A program made the translations under genes and the position numbers. Below the pieces are notes generated by a model that worked only from the letters and a program-made list of their open reading frames with translations, ran no database searches and was not told the DNA's origin. Positions 9,825-19,341 of a stretch of DNA of 64,000 nucleotides are shown one piece after another. The stretch is from Chrysophaeum taylorii (Eukaryota; Sar; Pelagophyceae; Pelagomonadales; Pelagomonadaceae). The stretch is from contig JAQMWT010000136.1 in the NCBI GenBank assembly GCA_029834535.1, positions 1-64,000 of the forward strand. Reading direction: 5' to 3'. How positions within the stretch are numbered: the stretch's first letter is position 1; each line of letters opens with the position of its first letter.

Positions 9825-10727
9825 TCAGGAGGTGCCAAAGTCCCCTGCCAGGGAAAGGCCCCCGAAGTCCCTAGGAGTCGCAGCGAGACCAGCGCAAAGG
9901 GGTGTGGTGAGAATCCGGCGCATTATGTGTCTCAGCTCGGTCTCTGTGGCGTCGAAGATGCGCCTTGTCGGGACGTTCCTCTCGAGGACGGGCTGGCTCT
10001 GCTTGAGGAGGTCCTTGAGCTTTTCGATCTGCTCCTGAACGTCGGCGAGGTCGAGGAGGCCGAGGCGGTCGTCGGCAAGCTTTTGGGTAAACAACAACTT
10101 CTCGACAATGCGGGAGAGGTGCCAGTCGACAACGGCGAGGCGGCCTGTCACAAAGACGGCCGTCGCCTCGTTTTCGTCGTTGTCCATGCAGGCCTTGACG
10201 GAGGCGAAGCGGACGCCGTAGCCAAAGTATTCGTCCTTCTCGTCGCGACGAACGCGATGCGAGCGCCACTGGACTGCGCCGTTTGTCGAGACCCTGGCTT
10301 CCGTCCACTCCCCTCGTGTCGCCGCCTCGCGGTACGCGTCGACGGTCGCCTCCCCAAACGGAAGCTCGTCCTGATTGGACGACGCGTGGTCGCTTCTAGA
10401 GGCGAACACGATAGTCTCCCAGAGCGGAGCGTCATCCTTGTACATGTCCCGGTACAGCTCTTCGCGCTCTCTCGGACCCATGTTCGGCCGCGCCTCCAGC
10501 GCCTTCTTCACCAAGCTTTGCTTGAAATGCTGCGCGATGTCCTGGAGCACCAAGTACGGACCAAATGTCTTGGCGAGGGACCATGTCGACTCGAACTCGA
10601 GGTCGGCTAGCATCCCCTCGTTCTTCAGCGAGGCGATCGACTGCAGGTTCGGCCCCCGCGGCGGACCCCGGGGGGCCGCGGTCAGCGCGCTCGACGACGC
10701 CTTCTTTCGATTCCCCTTGCGACCCAT
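9825..10727 (-). CDS. Hypothetical protein, 300 aa
   Basis: The ATG at 10727 is chosen because the upstream in-frame TTG is not a normal start. The N-terminus is basic (Gly-Arg-Lys-Gly-Asn-Arg-Lys-Lys), which could be nuclear or nucleolar. The body is mixed helical with many charged residues. A helical, Leu/Glu/Lys-rich stretch near residues 215-250 may form a short coiled coil. A central segment with Tyr-Phe-Gly-Tyr-Gly-Val-Arg-Phe-Ala-Ser looks like a small beta element. Third-position GC is high, as in neighbouring genes, supporting a real gene. I recognise no family and assign no function. The unusual repeat (ccgat)n lies just beyond its stop, in the likely 3' UTR. A CTAA repeat occurs about 50 bp upstream of the start. 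Confidence 0.6.
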   Translation of the reverse strand: MGRKGNRKKASSSALTAAPRGPPRGPNLQSIASLKNEGMLADLEFESTWSLAKTFGPYLVLQDIAQHFKQSLVKKALEARPNMGPREREELYRDMYKDDAPLWETIVFASRSDHASSNQDELPFGEATVDAYREAATRGEWTEARVSTNGAVQWRSHRVRRDEKDEYFGYGVRFASVKACMDNDENEATAVFVTGRLAVVDWHLSRIVEKLLFTQKLADDRLGLLDLADVQEQIEKLKDLLKQSQPVLERNVPTRRIFDATETELRHIMRRILTTPLCAGLAATPRDFGGLSLAGDFGTS

Positions 10728-11947
10728 CAAAGGAGAGAGAAAGTTTTATATGTATGTAACCGGCTGCTCGAGAGAGACTAACTAACTGCGGCATACTATA
10801 GTAGGCAAGCACCATCGGCCGGTCTACGAGAGTAAGAATAGAGCAGCGCGGGGTGATCCAACACCAGACCCAGCAATACTCGTAAAAAATTTGGGCATCC
10901 CACGCCCTTTCAGCGCCGTCAACGAGGGGTCCACTGCATTCTCGGATGGCTCCAGCACAAAATGGGCACCAAGGCCCGAGAAAGTACGAATGAAGGCTTG
11001 CGCAAATGCCATGAGCGAGCGTAGGAGGGATATGACTCGGCTATAGAAACGGGCTTAGATGAAAAAGAAGAAGAAGAAGAAGAAGAAGAAGAAGGACTAC
11101 CCCCCTGGTGCGAATCGAATCGAATCGAGTCGAGTCGAGTCGAGTCGAGTCGAGTCGACTCATGCGCCGAATCCGCAATGCACTCCCAGCACCGAAACGA
11201 AAGCAAAGAGAATGAGGGCACTCTTGCTTGGACTCCCAGACGAAGTTCAGCCGAAAAAGCCACTATGTCGCTAGCTCGAGATGATATGTTCAGAGGTGGG
11301 TGTTGGGACTCCGCGTGACATCATCAGACGTCGGCGAGGAGTGGTATATTGGCCCGGAGGAGGTCGCGAGTCGACGCTGGTGACGGACATAGCGGCCGCG
11401 AGGACGATGCGGGGTAGGCGGCGGCGGCGGGCTTCGCCGCCGTCCTCAAGGGTCAGCGGCGACGTAGGGACCGAAGATGTCATAGGCCTTTGAAGAACGC
11501 TAATAGAACAAACACGGCCAAGCGTGTGAGCGTCCCAGCGGCGGAGGCCATCTGGGCAGCACGCACGGGCCTTGTCGAAGAAGATGCGCAACCTTGATGA
11601 GGACGTTCTAATTGCGTTGCAACAAGCCGGCGTGCGCGAGAAAAGGGTCCGGAGGGTGGTTGCCGACATTCTGGGGATTTCAGTCATTCCCAGTAACACC
11701 GCCGCTCTGAACCGCAGAATAGGAATGGCGCCAGTTTCTGGACGTCGGCAGCAGTGATTCAGGGTCAATTGAATGCACGCCGTGGTCGCGGGCTGGGCTT
11801 TGAGTAGCGACGACAAAAGATGACGAGCACCAACTCAGAATTCTCATCAACGACTACCATCGACGGCATGTCTGCCGACAGCCACGTCGTCATCAAGTTA
11901 TTAAGAGGGGTTCTGTTGTCGGTTGGCAGTAGTGTGTCGTGACAAGA
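10728..11947. other. Intergenic with microsatellites; possible small decayed ORF
   Basis: Contains (gaa)n at 11059-11095 and a cgaat/cgagt pentamer array at about 11107-11160. The plus-strand stretch 11572-11757 reads as 61 codons with protein-like composition but has no recognisable domain. Nothing else is supported. Confidence 0.4.
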
Positions 11948-12724
11948 TTAGAGGAGACTCATGGAAAGGAGCTCCATGGACTGGACCTCGTCGGGGAAAA
12001 TATCTTCGGTGATCTGCTCAATGATCTCGTCCATGGAGATGGTCTGGTTGATGACAGCCGAGAGCGCGATCTTTTTGAGGCCGAACGCAACAGGTTTGAG
12101 CTCGCAGTTCTGCGACCACACAAGGCCATCCCTGACGACAGTGGCCTTGACCTTGTTGAAAAGCTCCATGAGGTCCTGCTCTTCGCTCCATGGTTTGATT
12201 TCGAGCGCGCACAACGAGCGCTGTTTCGCTTCCTTCTTGGCAAGTTTCTCCATCGCCGCCTTTTTCGCCTTCTCCAGCGCTTCGTTCACAGGCTTGGGCT
12301 TCTCTTCTTCCTCGTCGTCGTCGCCGAACCAGTCGTCGTCCTCCTCCTCCTCCGCTGGAGCTGGGGCAGGCGCGGGGGCTGGCGCGGGGGCAGGCGGGGG
12401 GGCAGGCGCGGGCGCGGGCGCGGGCGCGGGCGCCGCTTTGGGTTTGGGCGCGGGCTTGGGGGCCGGAGCGGGCTTGGGCGCAGGAGCCGCCTTGGGCTTG
12501 GGCGCTGGCGCTGATTTGGGGGCCGCGCTGAGCAAGGCAAGGCACTTGACTCCGGTGAGCGCAGCACAATGCGTGTACCATCGGTAGGCATGGGGATGTG
12601 CTTTCTTGTCCGGCAGCGGCAGCTTGGCAAAGAGCTCGACGTCCGCCGACGAGAAGGCGTAGCCCTTGACGTACGACTTGTCCGCCATGTAAGCGTTCAC
12701 CTCCTCGACCGTGGAGAGCGACAT
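11948..12724 (-). CDS. Translation elongation factor eEF1B beta/delta-type nucleotide exchange subunit
   Basis: This subunit exchanges GDP for GTP on eEF1A in the cytosol. 258 aa, within the usual range for eEF1B beta. Residues 1-65 match the small helical N-terminal GST-C-like domain (Val-Glu-Glu-Val-Asn-Ala-Tyr then a Ser-Tyr-Val-Lys-Gly-Tyr run). Residues about 70-125 are a Pro-Ala-Pro-Lys repeat linker, longer and more repetitive than in most species. Next is an acidic Asp-Asp-Asp-Trp-Phe-Gly-Asp-Asp motif, the hallmark casein-kinase-type acidic box. The C-terminal exchange domain (about 170-258) includes Glu-Ile-Lys-Pro-Trp and a region ending in Asp-Glu-Val-Gln-Ser. The extreme C-terminus ends Met-Ser-Leu-Leu and departs from the usual Phe-Asn-Lys-Ile. 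ATG at 12724, no introns. Confidence 0.93.
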   Translation of the reverse strand: MSLSTVEEVNAYMADKSYVKGYAFSSADVELFAKLPLPDKKAHPHAYRWYTHCAALTGVKCLALLSAAPKSAPAPKPKAAPAPKPAPAPKPAPKPKAAPAPAPAPAPAPPPAPAPAPAPAPAPAEEEEDDDWFGDDDEEEEKPKPVNEALEKAKKAAMEKLAKKEAKQRSLCALEIKPWSEEQDLMELFNKVKATVVRDGLVWSQNCELKPVAFGLKKIALSAVINQTISMDEIIEQITEDIFPDEVQSMELLSMSLL

Positions 12725-13321
12725 GATCGCTGATCTAGGGTTTCAATCAATTAAGACGCGTTCATGCCAACGCTGCCCTAGGCTTCGGACTCTGGAGTAA
12801 CGATCCCCGGTGGGGGCCGAGGCAGCGGGACGCCAGCAGACGTGGCTGGCGACAGGCTGGGGCAGGGCAGAAGGAGCGTCCGCAGCGGGCAGTTAGGCCA
12901 GAAGTACTGTGGGTCGGTTGGGATGCGCAAGGACAGGTGCGGAAGGACAGCTGGGGGGCAGGCAACCAGCAGCACAAGACGATGAGGAGCGGGCGGAGCA
13001 GGATGGAAGAATAAAAAGGGCGGGCGGAAACAATCAAACAACAAGGAGCTGGGGCAGAGCAACGCAAACAGCAGCACTAGGTGGCGAGTGCGTGCGGGAC
13101 AACAAGGCAGCGAGGAAGCCGAGTAAGTAAGGACAGAGCTATGCTCAGCGGTCGGCCCGGTGGGGATACAGGTTATTAGGACCAGGATCCGCGGTAGAGA
13201 CATGAGTACATTATTATAATATGTAGTGGCCGGCGCAGAGACGCGAACGCCGAGGATGTCGGGAGTCCCGGTAGAGACGACGTGGCTCCTCCTAATCCCA
13301 AAAATTGTCTCCTCGAGATCG
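12725..13321. other. Intergenic, nothing supported
   Basis: GC-rich spacer between eEF1B and the ankyrin gene. ORFs here are proline-rich shadows with no domain. Confidence 0.4.
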
Positions 13322-14017
13322 CTACGAGGTGCTGAGGACGTAGGCCCCCTCGGGAGGGTCGGGGATTTTGGGGTCTCGGCGCCAGGCGCGCCTGGCGCCG
13401 CGGTCGAGGAGGAGGGTGTAAAAGGGTTCGGGGTCGGAGGCGCGGTCGGCACAGTGGAGGGGCATGATGTCGTCCTTAGCAACCGCGTTGACGTCGGCGC
13501 CGAGGTTGACGAGACGCTCGGCGAGAGCGAAATTTGCGGTTTGGCACGCGACGTGCAAGGGCGAGAGCCAGTCCCCGCAACGTTGATGCGAAGCGAGGAA
13601 GCCAACCGAGGTAACGAGGTGCGTCGTGGCCTTGACGGCGTCGTCGGGGGACGCTCTTTCGGCGACGACGGTCAGAATATCGCGGAGAGGGTGTTGATCG
13701 ATCGGCGCGCCGTTTTCGACCATGTAGTCGATCACCCCCAACCGCGCGTTCACCGCGGCTTCCGTGAACATATGAACCGTAAACCAGTACCAGGGGGACT
13801 TGTCTCCGACCATGTCCCGCAGCTTTTTGAGCTGTCCGTCACGCGCGAGACCGACCATTACAGCCCCTCGCTTCATTTCGAAGGCGGCTTGATCTTTGTC
13901 GCGAAGCCGCAAGGTGCGGAAACGCGACATCTCCGTCTTCAAGGACGCCCGCAGCGCGAACACCCCGCGCGCCTCATCCCCAGTCCGAGGCGACGTCCCG
14001 AAAGCGTGCTGCATCAT
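13322..14017 (-). CDS. Ankyrin-repeat protein
   Basis: 231 aa. Ankyrin repeats mediate protein-protein contacts; no catalytic domain is present. Recognisable repeat units are seen around residues 55-110 (Gly-Leu-Ala-Arg-Asp-Gly, then Val-Ile-Asp-Tyr-Met-Val-Glu-Asn-Gly-Ala-Pro) and more clearly at 145-205 (Ser-Pro-Leu-His-Val-Ala-Cys, Leu-Val-Asn-Leu-Gly-Ala-Asp-Val-Asn-Ala, Met-Pro-Leu-His-Cys-Ala-Asp). The N-terminal 50 residues are basic and unstructured. No signal peptide or membrane segment. There are two adjacent ATGs at the start (14017 and 14014) and either could be used. Ankyrin assignment is firm; cellular role unknown. Confidence 0.8.
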   Translation of the reverse strand: MMQHAFGTSPRTGDEARGVFALRASLKTEMSRFRTLRLRDKDQAAFEMKRGAVMVGLARDGQLKKLRDMVGDKSPWYWFTVHMFTEAAVNARLGVIDYMVENGAPIDQHPLRDILTVVAERASPDDAVKATTHLVTSVGFLASHQRCGDWLSPLHVACQTANFALAERLVNLGADVNAVAKDDIMPLHCADRASDPEPFYTLLLDRGARRAWRRDPKIPDPPEGAYVLSTS

Positions 14018-14297
14018 AATATTAACGCCGAGACGTGACTAAAATTTAAGAGGGGGGGGGGGATTTGCGAGCGTGCACGCAGTAGTGTGAGGAGGCGTGT
14101 GGTGTGGCAAAATGATGAGAGAGAGTACCGCGGGGTGATCGCCGAGGGGCGGGAGAGGCGAAGAGAGGGGAGGCCCCAGGCGATGGGAGGAGGAGACCCG
14201 CCCCGCCCCTTAGAACGCACGCACGGTGCCGGCGGGCACACAGAAAGAATCATTCATTCTTGCGACAGACACAACAGAAAAACATCGAAAGACGACG

Positions 14298-15941
14298 CTA
14301 CTGCATCGCCTTGAGGATGGCTTTGCGATGTGGGCGGTCGATGTCGGCATCGAGCTTGAGCGAAAAGGCGTCGAGGTCCCGGGTGAGATCCTGGACGAGG
14401 GCGTCGTCGCCGGCAGCCTTAGCCCGGTCGAGTTCGCGGAGGATGGTGACGTAGGCCCGCTCGGCAGGTTCCAAATCGAGAAAATCGGGATCCCCGTGTT
14501 CGGGTGGCTGGTCGGCCATCTGCTCGTAGGCTTCCCGGATGCCGATCTGGTTTCCTCCCGACATGAGGCGCTGCCAGGGCTCGTCCTTCTCGAGTTTTGA
14601 GAGACTGAGGGTGAGGTCGACGCCCTCGAGGCACCAGGTCGAATCGGGGACGTTGATATCGCGGTTGAGCGTGCCGTCGATGAGAACCCCGGCCTTTTTG
14701 ACGTAGACCCTGAGGGTATCCCTTCGCATCGCGACCGAGACGTCGTACTTGGTGGTGCCTCGAGGGACGCGGAGCGAGACAGAGATGTCGACGTCGGTTT
14801 GCTTCCAAACGAAGCGCTCATCGTTGGTTTTGGTCGTGCGACGCCAGTCGTGGTCGTCGCCCTTGAAGACCATGGGCCAGTCGTCGTCGTCGTCGTCGCG
14901 GCCGCCTCGGCCCGTTTCCTTGACGAGCTCGAAGCGGAGCACGTCGCCGCCGTCTTCCAGATACCACACCGAGTCTTCGTGTCGCGGCTCGATTCGTGCA
15001 AAGAAGGACCGTCGAAGCACGCGAGACTCGCGGTGCGAGATCTCGAGGGTGTCGGCCTGGATCCTCACGTCGAGATCGTGCGCGCGCGCGGGACGCGAGA
15101 GTTCGACGTAGAGCACGACTCTTTCGCTGTCGTCGGTCCAAGTGTACCCGTCGAGAACGGCTGGTTTGACGTCGAGGACCTGCGGCGTCGTCGAGACGAC
15201 AAACCCGTCGTCGTCGAGGTCGACCGATTTATGTTGGGCGCGCTCGCGCTTGGCCTCGACCGCTTTTTTCTCGAGCTCGACGAGCGCCTCGGTCCTCCGC
15301 GCCTCCTCCGCGGCGCGCTCTTCGCGTTCGCGGGTTTCGGTCCATCGCACTCGCATCATCTCGTTGATGTCCTCGATGGCCACGAACTTGCGATCGTCCC
15401 GGTACTCTTCGTCAGGCGGCTCGGGCGCGACGGCGGCGGGCGCCGCTTTCGGCCGACCGCTCCGCGGATCCGTCGCGCTCTCGACCTCTCGCACGCGGCT
15501 CACGTATCGGCCCCACAACTCCGTGTTCCCGACGCCGCGGCGCGCGATGGCGGCGTGCAGCTCTTTCAGCCGCGCGCGCGGCGGCGCGGCCGGAAAATCC
15601 GCCGCCGTCCCGGACGACGCCTTGATCCCTCGCCACTCCCCGATCAGCGCCGCCAACGCCGCCCGCTGGCTTTCGTCGAGGAACGCCGAATCCTGCGCCC
15701 ACCTCGCGTACGACCTCAGCGCCGCCTTGGCGCCGCGGCCTGCGCGCCGCGCCTCGACCGGGGCTTTCTTCGGCGGCTTGCCGCCGCCCATGAGCTTCGC
15801 GAGGGCCTCGGCGCGCGCCCTCTTCCCGGATTCGAGCCTCCTCCACGCGTCCTCCTTATCAGCTCGAGCCTTCTGCCGAGCGGCCTCGCGCTCTCTTGCT
15901 TCTCGGTACTGCTTGGACGCTTCGGTTTCTTCCGACTCCAT
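14298..15941 (-). CDS. Protein with two CS (p23/HSP20-like) domains, NudC-related
   Basis: 547 aa. ATG at 15941 is used; the open frame upstream is antisense to the kinesin gene and is not coding. Residues 1-230 are charged and partly coiled-coil (Glu/Arg/Ala-rich). A first CS domain lies at about residues 275-365: Tyr-Thr-Trp-Thr-Asp-Asp, then Trp-Tyr-Leu-Glu-Asp-Gly. A second lies at about 375-465: Phe-Val-Trp-Lys-Gln-Thr, Val-Ser-Leu-Arg-Val-Pro, then Ser-Thr-Trp-Cys-Leu-Glu-Gly, followed by a Glu-Pro-Trp motif. The order of Trp-rich start, Asp-Ile-x-Val strand and Trp-Leu-Glu strand is typical of NudC-type CS domains, which act with Hsp90 or dynein. A stretch of six Asp precedes the second domain. 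It is divergent from the kinesin gene with 114 bp between starts. Confidence 0.8.
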   Translation of the reverse strand: MESEETEASKQYREAREREAARQKARADKEDAWRRLESGKRARAEALAKLMGGGKPPKKAPVEARRAGRGAKAALRSYARWAQDSAFLDESQRAALAALIGEWRGIKASSGTAADFPAAPPRARLKELHAAIARRGVGNTELWGRYVSRVREVESATDPRSGRPKAAPAAVAPEPPDEEYRDDRKFVAIEDINEMMRVRWTETREREERAAEEARRTEALVELEKKAVEAKRERAQHKSVDLDDDGFVVSTTPQVLDVKPAVLDGYTWTDDSERVVLYVELSRPARAHDLDVRIQADTLEISHRESRVLRRSFFARIEPRHEDSVWYLEDGGDVLRFELVKETGRGGRDDDDDDWPMVFKGDDHDWRRTTKTNDERFVWKQTDVDISVSLRVPRGTTKYDVSVAMRRDTLRVYVKKAGVLIDGTLNRDINVPDSTWCLEGVDLTLSLSKLEKDEPWQRLMSGGNQIGIREAYEQMADQPPEHGDPDFLDLEPAERAYVTILRELDRAKAAGDDALVQDLTRDLDAFSLKLDADIDRPHRKAILKAMQ

Positions 15942-16055
15942 AATCTCGATTCTGATTCTGAAAAACAACAACAACCACCAAGGCACGGTGAGTGATTTAG
16001 AGAGGCGGCCTCCTCGGGAGGGTAGTAGTAGTATCGTGTTGACCCTATAATATAA

Positions 16056-18029
16056 ATGCGCGTCTACGCGCGGTTGCGACCGACATCGGAGCGCGAGGCG
16101 TCGGAAGCGACGGCGTCCCGCGCCGTTGATGACGCCGTGACGGTCGAACTCCCTGCGGGGGGAGCGCGGCGGTTCCGGTTCGACCGGGTATTCGACGAGA
16201 ACGCCACCCAAGGAGACGTATTCACAGAGGTGGCGCTCCCCGCCGTCGCTGCGGTGACGCGGGGATCGAACGCGACCGTCCTCGCGTACGGCCAGACGGG
16301 TACCGGAAAGACCCACACGATGCTCGGCCACGATGTCGCATCGCTCGCGGCCGAGTGCGAGGCGCAGCGCGGGCGTCCCGAGGGCGACGGACGTCGCGGT
16401 CTCGTTCCGAGGGCCCTGGCGGCCCTCTTCGAGGAGGAGCGGCGCGTTCGCGTCTCGTACGTCGAGCTGTACCAGGAGCGCGTCGTGGACCTCCTCGCCG
16501 ATGAGTCTGGCGACCTCGAGGTCAGGGACGATCCGGTCGCGGGCGTCGTCCTCGTCGGCGCCGAGATCGTCGAGGTGTGCTCCGAGGCCGAGGTCTTGCA
16601 GGTCCTGTGGCACGGCGCCCAGAAGCGCGCCGTGGGTGCCACCGAGCTGAACGAGCGCTCCTCGCGATCCCACACGGTGTTGACGGCCTTGGTCGACGGC
16701 GCGAGATTGACGCTCGTCGACCTCGCCGGCTCGGAGAAGTGGCGGAGCCACCAGCTCAAGACGACGAGCGCGGCGCGCATCAAGGAGATGACATCGATCA
16801 ACCAGAGCCTCACGGCGCTGGCTAAGTGCATAGCTGCGCTCGCCGACGAAAAGATACACGTTCCTTACCGCGACTCGAAACTCACGAGGGTTCTGCGCGA
16901 TTCGTTCGGACCGGGCTCGGCCTTCGTCGCCACCTTGTCGCCCTCGATCGAGGCCGTCGAGGAAACCCTCTCGACCCTCGACTTCGCGCGACGCGCCGTC
17001 CGCGTCAAAGTCCTCGACAAACAATTGGTTGGGGACGACGACGACGACGTCCCCGCGCTCAAGAGAGCGCTGGCCAAGGCCAAAGCCCGAGTATCCAAAC
17101 TCGAAAAAGACCTCGCCGACGAGCGACGCCGGAATCGACGCGACGGAACGACCAAACACTACCGCGACGCCCTGCGCGCGGCCCCCCCGCTCCCCGACGA
17201 CGTCCCTCCCGCGCTCCGCGACCGCCTGGCTCTCATGGAGGACTCTCTCTTGGCCCACGCCGACGAGGCCGCCGCGGCCACCAAGGCCGAGCGCGACGCG
17301 CTCAAGCGCGAAAGAGACTTCGCCCTCAAGTCCGCCAACCGCGCCAAGGCACAACTCAAGCAGCTCCGCCACGACGTGGCCGGCGACGCGAAAAGAAAGG
17401 CGCCCGACCCTTCTTCGACGCCCAAAAAAAAGCCGGTGCCCACCCCCAAGCGACGACCCAAGCCTGCCCTCGGCGCCGACGCGCAGGCGATCCTCGCCGC
17501 TGCCGGACTCGACCCGCAAGACCTCGCGCTCGCCAAGACCATCGCCGAAAGACGACGACGACGCAACGGGCAGAAAGCCGCCGCCGCCGCCGCCGCCAAA
17601 TCACCGCCGCCGGCGGCGACTGTGTCGACATCAAAGGCCCGCGCAAAATCTTCAGTTTCCGCGACCGCGCTGCCGCGGGCTTCTCCCGCCTCAAACCCCG
17701 CCGCGGCACCGCAACCGGCGCCCAGTGCCTCGTGCTCCTCCATCTCCTCCTCCGACGCCGCCACCTTAGTGCTGCTAAACGGCGACGCCTGCCCAACGAC
17801 GACGACGACGACGACGACAGTGGCGGCACCACCAGTGGCGGTATTCCGTGGTAACCAGTCTCTTCCGCGCACCGCGATAGCGACGACGACGACCAAGGCA
17901 ACCAAGCCGCCCATCACGCGGCACCTCGACGCAGCAACCGGCGTCTACTACTATTACGACCGCCGCACGCGCACCACCTCCTGGGACCCGCCCGCCGACT
18001 ACCCAGCGACGACGACGACGACCACCTAG
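16056..18029 (+). CDS. Kinesin-like motor protein with C-terminal WW domain
   Basis: 657 aa, an ATP-driven microtubule motor. The motor starts at residue 1 (Val-Tyr-Ala-Arg-Leu-Arg-Pro) and runs to about 325. The P-loop Gly-Gln-Thr-Gly-Thr-Gly-Lys-Thr is at 79-86, switch I Asn-Glu-Arg-Ser-Ser-Arg-Ser-His at 199-206, and switch II Asp-Leu-Ala-Gly-Ser-Glu at 222-227. A Tyr-Arg-Asp-Ser-Lys-Leu-Thr motif follows. A coiled coil spans about 330-450, then a low-complexity Pro/Ala/Lys tail. At about 620-650 is a WW domain (Asp-Ala-Ala-Thr-Gly-Val-Tyr-Tyr-Tyr-Tyr, then Thr-Ser-Trp-Asp-Pro-Pro). A motor right at the N-terminus with a C-terminal WW domain is unusual. The start ATG lies directly on a TATAAATG sequence, so an upstream exon cannot be ruled out. 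Kinesin subfamily is not determined. Confidence 0.92.
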   Translation: MRVYARLRPTSEREASEATASRAVDDAVTVELPAGGARRFRFDRVFDENATQGDVFTEVALPAVAAVTRGSNATVLAYGQTGTGKTHTMLGHDVASLAAECEAQRGRPEGDGRRGLVPRALAALFEEERRVRVSYVELYQERVVDLLADESGDLEVRDDPVAGVVLVGAEIVEVCSEAEVLQVLWHGAQKRAVGATELNERSSRSHTVLTALVDGARLTLVDLAGSEKWRSHQLKTTSAARIKEMTSINQSLTALAKCIAALADEKIHVPYRDSKLTRVLRDSFGPGSAFVATLSPSIEAVEETLSTLDFARRAVRVKVLDKQLVGDDDDDVPALKRALAKAKARVSKLEKDLADERRRNRRDGTTKHYRDALRAAPPLPDDVPPALRDRLALMEDSLLAHADEAAAATKAERDALKRERDFALKSANRAKAQLKQLRHDVAGDAKRKAPDPSSTPKKKPVPTPKRRPKPALGADAQAILAAAGLDPQDLALAKTIAERRRRRNGQKAAAAAAAKSPPPAATVSTSKARAKSSVSATALPRASPASNPAAAPQPAPSASCSSISSSDAATLVLLNGDACPTTTTTTTTVAAPPVAVFRGNQSLPRTAIATTTTKATKPPITRHLDAATGVYYYYDRRTRTTSWDPPADYPATTTTTT

Positions 18030-18123
18030 TGGTTGGGCGATGATGGTTGCATTTTTTTCCTCTCACAACATCCTTAGGTTTAGTATAGTTTCACACCACC
18101 AAAAAAAAACGAAGAAAAGGATC

Positions 18124-19341
18124 ATGGACCGCGGCGCCAGGCAGCAGCGTGGGGTGGTGTTGATCGTGCTGGTGAACATCTCGTTGTATGCAGTGTCGTT
18201 TCAGCTCCAACGTCCCATCGAGCCATTTCTGGTGAAAAAGCTGGGCGCCGACGACGTGGCGTATGGGCGGCTGATGTCGTTTTTCTCGTTGCTGCAGAGC
18301 CTGGGGAGCCCCGTCGTCGGGGCAACACTGGACCGAATCGGACCGAGGCTGATGTTCGTGGTGGTGTTTCTGTCGTCGGCGGCCTCGTACGGCATTCTTT
18401 CCCTGTCGACAAGCATGGCCTGGCTGTATCTGTCTAAGATTCCGAGCGTGTTCCAAGCGGGTTTTCTTGTCGCGCAGGCCCTCGTGGGCGCGTCCGCGCA
18501 TACCGAGCACGACCGCGCGGCCGCGCTCGGGCGGCTCACGACGGCCTACACCGTGGGAGCGACCTTGGGACCCGGGCTCGGGGGGTGGTTCGGCAAGCGA
18601 GGTTCGTACTACGCCGGAGCTAAACTCGCGGTCGTTCTGTCGTTATTCTCCGCCGCCCTCGCGTTCGTGCTCCCCGACAACCGGACGAAGGTTTTGGAAA
18701 AAAAGCGTCCCCAGCGCGGCATTCTGGCGGTCGTGGGCCGGCGAGCGATCTGGCCGCTATTAGTAGTAAAGGCTCTCACTGGCGTCTCGAATTCGGCTCT
18801 CGGCGCCACGCTCCCCCTCGTGCTGCGCGACGCGAAATTCGACGAACAGGCCCTGGGCCTGGCGATGAGCGCGACGTCGATGCTCGTCGCGGTGGTGGGC
18901 GCCTTCGCACTCGGTCCGTTGACCTCGGCTTGCGGAAGCTCGAGGAGGCTCGCCGTCGCCGCGCTCGCGACCAAGGTCGGCTCGGTGTTCGCCTTCGTGC
19001 CGCTCGCGGGGGTCGGGCCCGTCGGCCTCGCGGCGCTCTCCTCTTTCCACACCTGCGTCTCCCACGTCATGGCGACCAGTCTCACCTCCTCTACGACGGG
19101 GTCCGTCGCCCCCGACGAGCAGGGCGCGCTCTTGGGAGTAGAACACGCGCTATTCGCCGTTGCCCGCATCTTCGGACCCACAATGGGCACTACCCTCCTC
19201 GGGTTCAAGGGCGGCTTCGCCCTCGTCGCCACCGTCTGCGCCTGCCTCGACGCGACCACGCTCTCCTTCGCCGCGCGCGTGAAAAGGGGCGACGACGACC
19301 GCGACCGCGTCGGGAAGAAAGAGGAGCAGAAGGACCTCTAG
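18124..19341 (+). CDS. Major facilitator superfamily transporter, SLC22A18-like
   Basis: 405 aa integral membrane protein, about 12 hydrophobic helices. The ATG at 18124 is chosen because it directly precedes the first transmembrane helix; an earlier in-frame ATG at 18040 would add about 28 poorly conserved residues. The cytosolic loop between helices 2 and 3 has Gly-Ala-Thr-Leu-Asp-Arg-Ile-Gly-Pro-Arg, a form of the MFS signature Gly-x-x-x-Asp-Arg-x-Gly-Arg. Helix 5 has Gly-Ala-Thr-Leu-Gly-Pro-Gly-Leu-Gly-Gly, typical of the drug/organic-cation group. The helix arrangement and a Val-Gly-Ala-Thr-Leu-Asp start to loop 2-3 are like SLC22A18/tetracycline-resistance-type carriers. Substrate unknown. 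It lies 94 bp after the kinesin stop in the same direction. Confidence 0.85.
   Translation: MDRGARQQRGVVLIVLVNISLYAVSFQLQRPIEPFLVKKLGADDVAYGRLMSFFSLLQSLGSPVVGATLDRIGPRLMFVVVFLSSAASYGILSLSTSMAWLYLSKIPSVFQAGFLVAQALVGASAHTEHDRAAALGRLTTAYTVGATLGPGLGGWFGKRGSYYAGAKLAVVLSLFSAALAFVLPDNRTKVLEKKRPQRGILAVVGRRAIWPLLVVKALTGVSNSALGATLPLVLRDAKFDEQALGLAMSATSMLVAVVGAFALGPLTSACGSSRRLAVAALATKVGSVFAFVPLAGVGPVGLAALSSFHTCVSHVMATSLTSSTTGSVAPDEQGALLGVEHALFAVARIFGPTMGTTLLGFKGGFALVATVCACLDATTLSFAARVKRGDDDRDRVGKKEEQKDL

Noticed and set aside
11271-11816. 181-codon minus-strand ORF
   Set aside because: Arg/Ser/Pro-rich with no domain; the overlapping plus-strand ORF is equally plausible, so neither is supported.
15942-17519. 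N-terminal extension of the double-CS protein through the kinesin region
   Set aside because: The extension is exactly antisense to the kinesin motor; the CS gene starts well at 15941.
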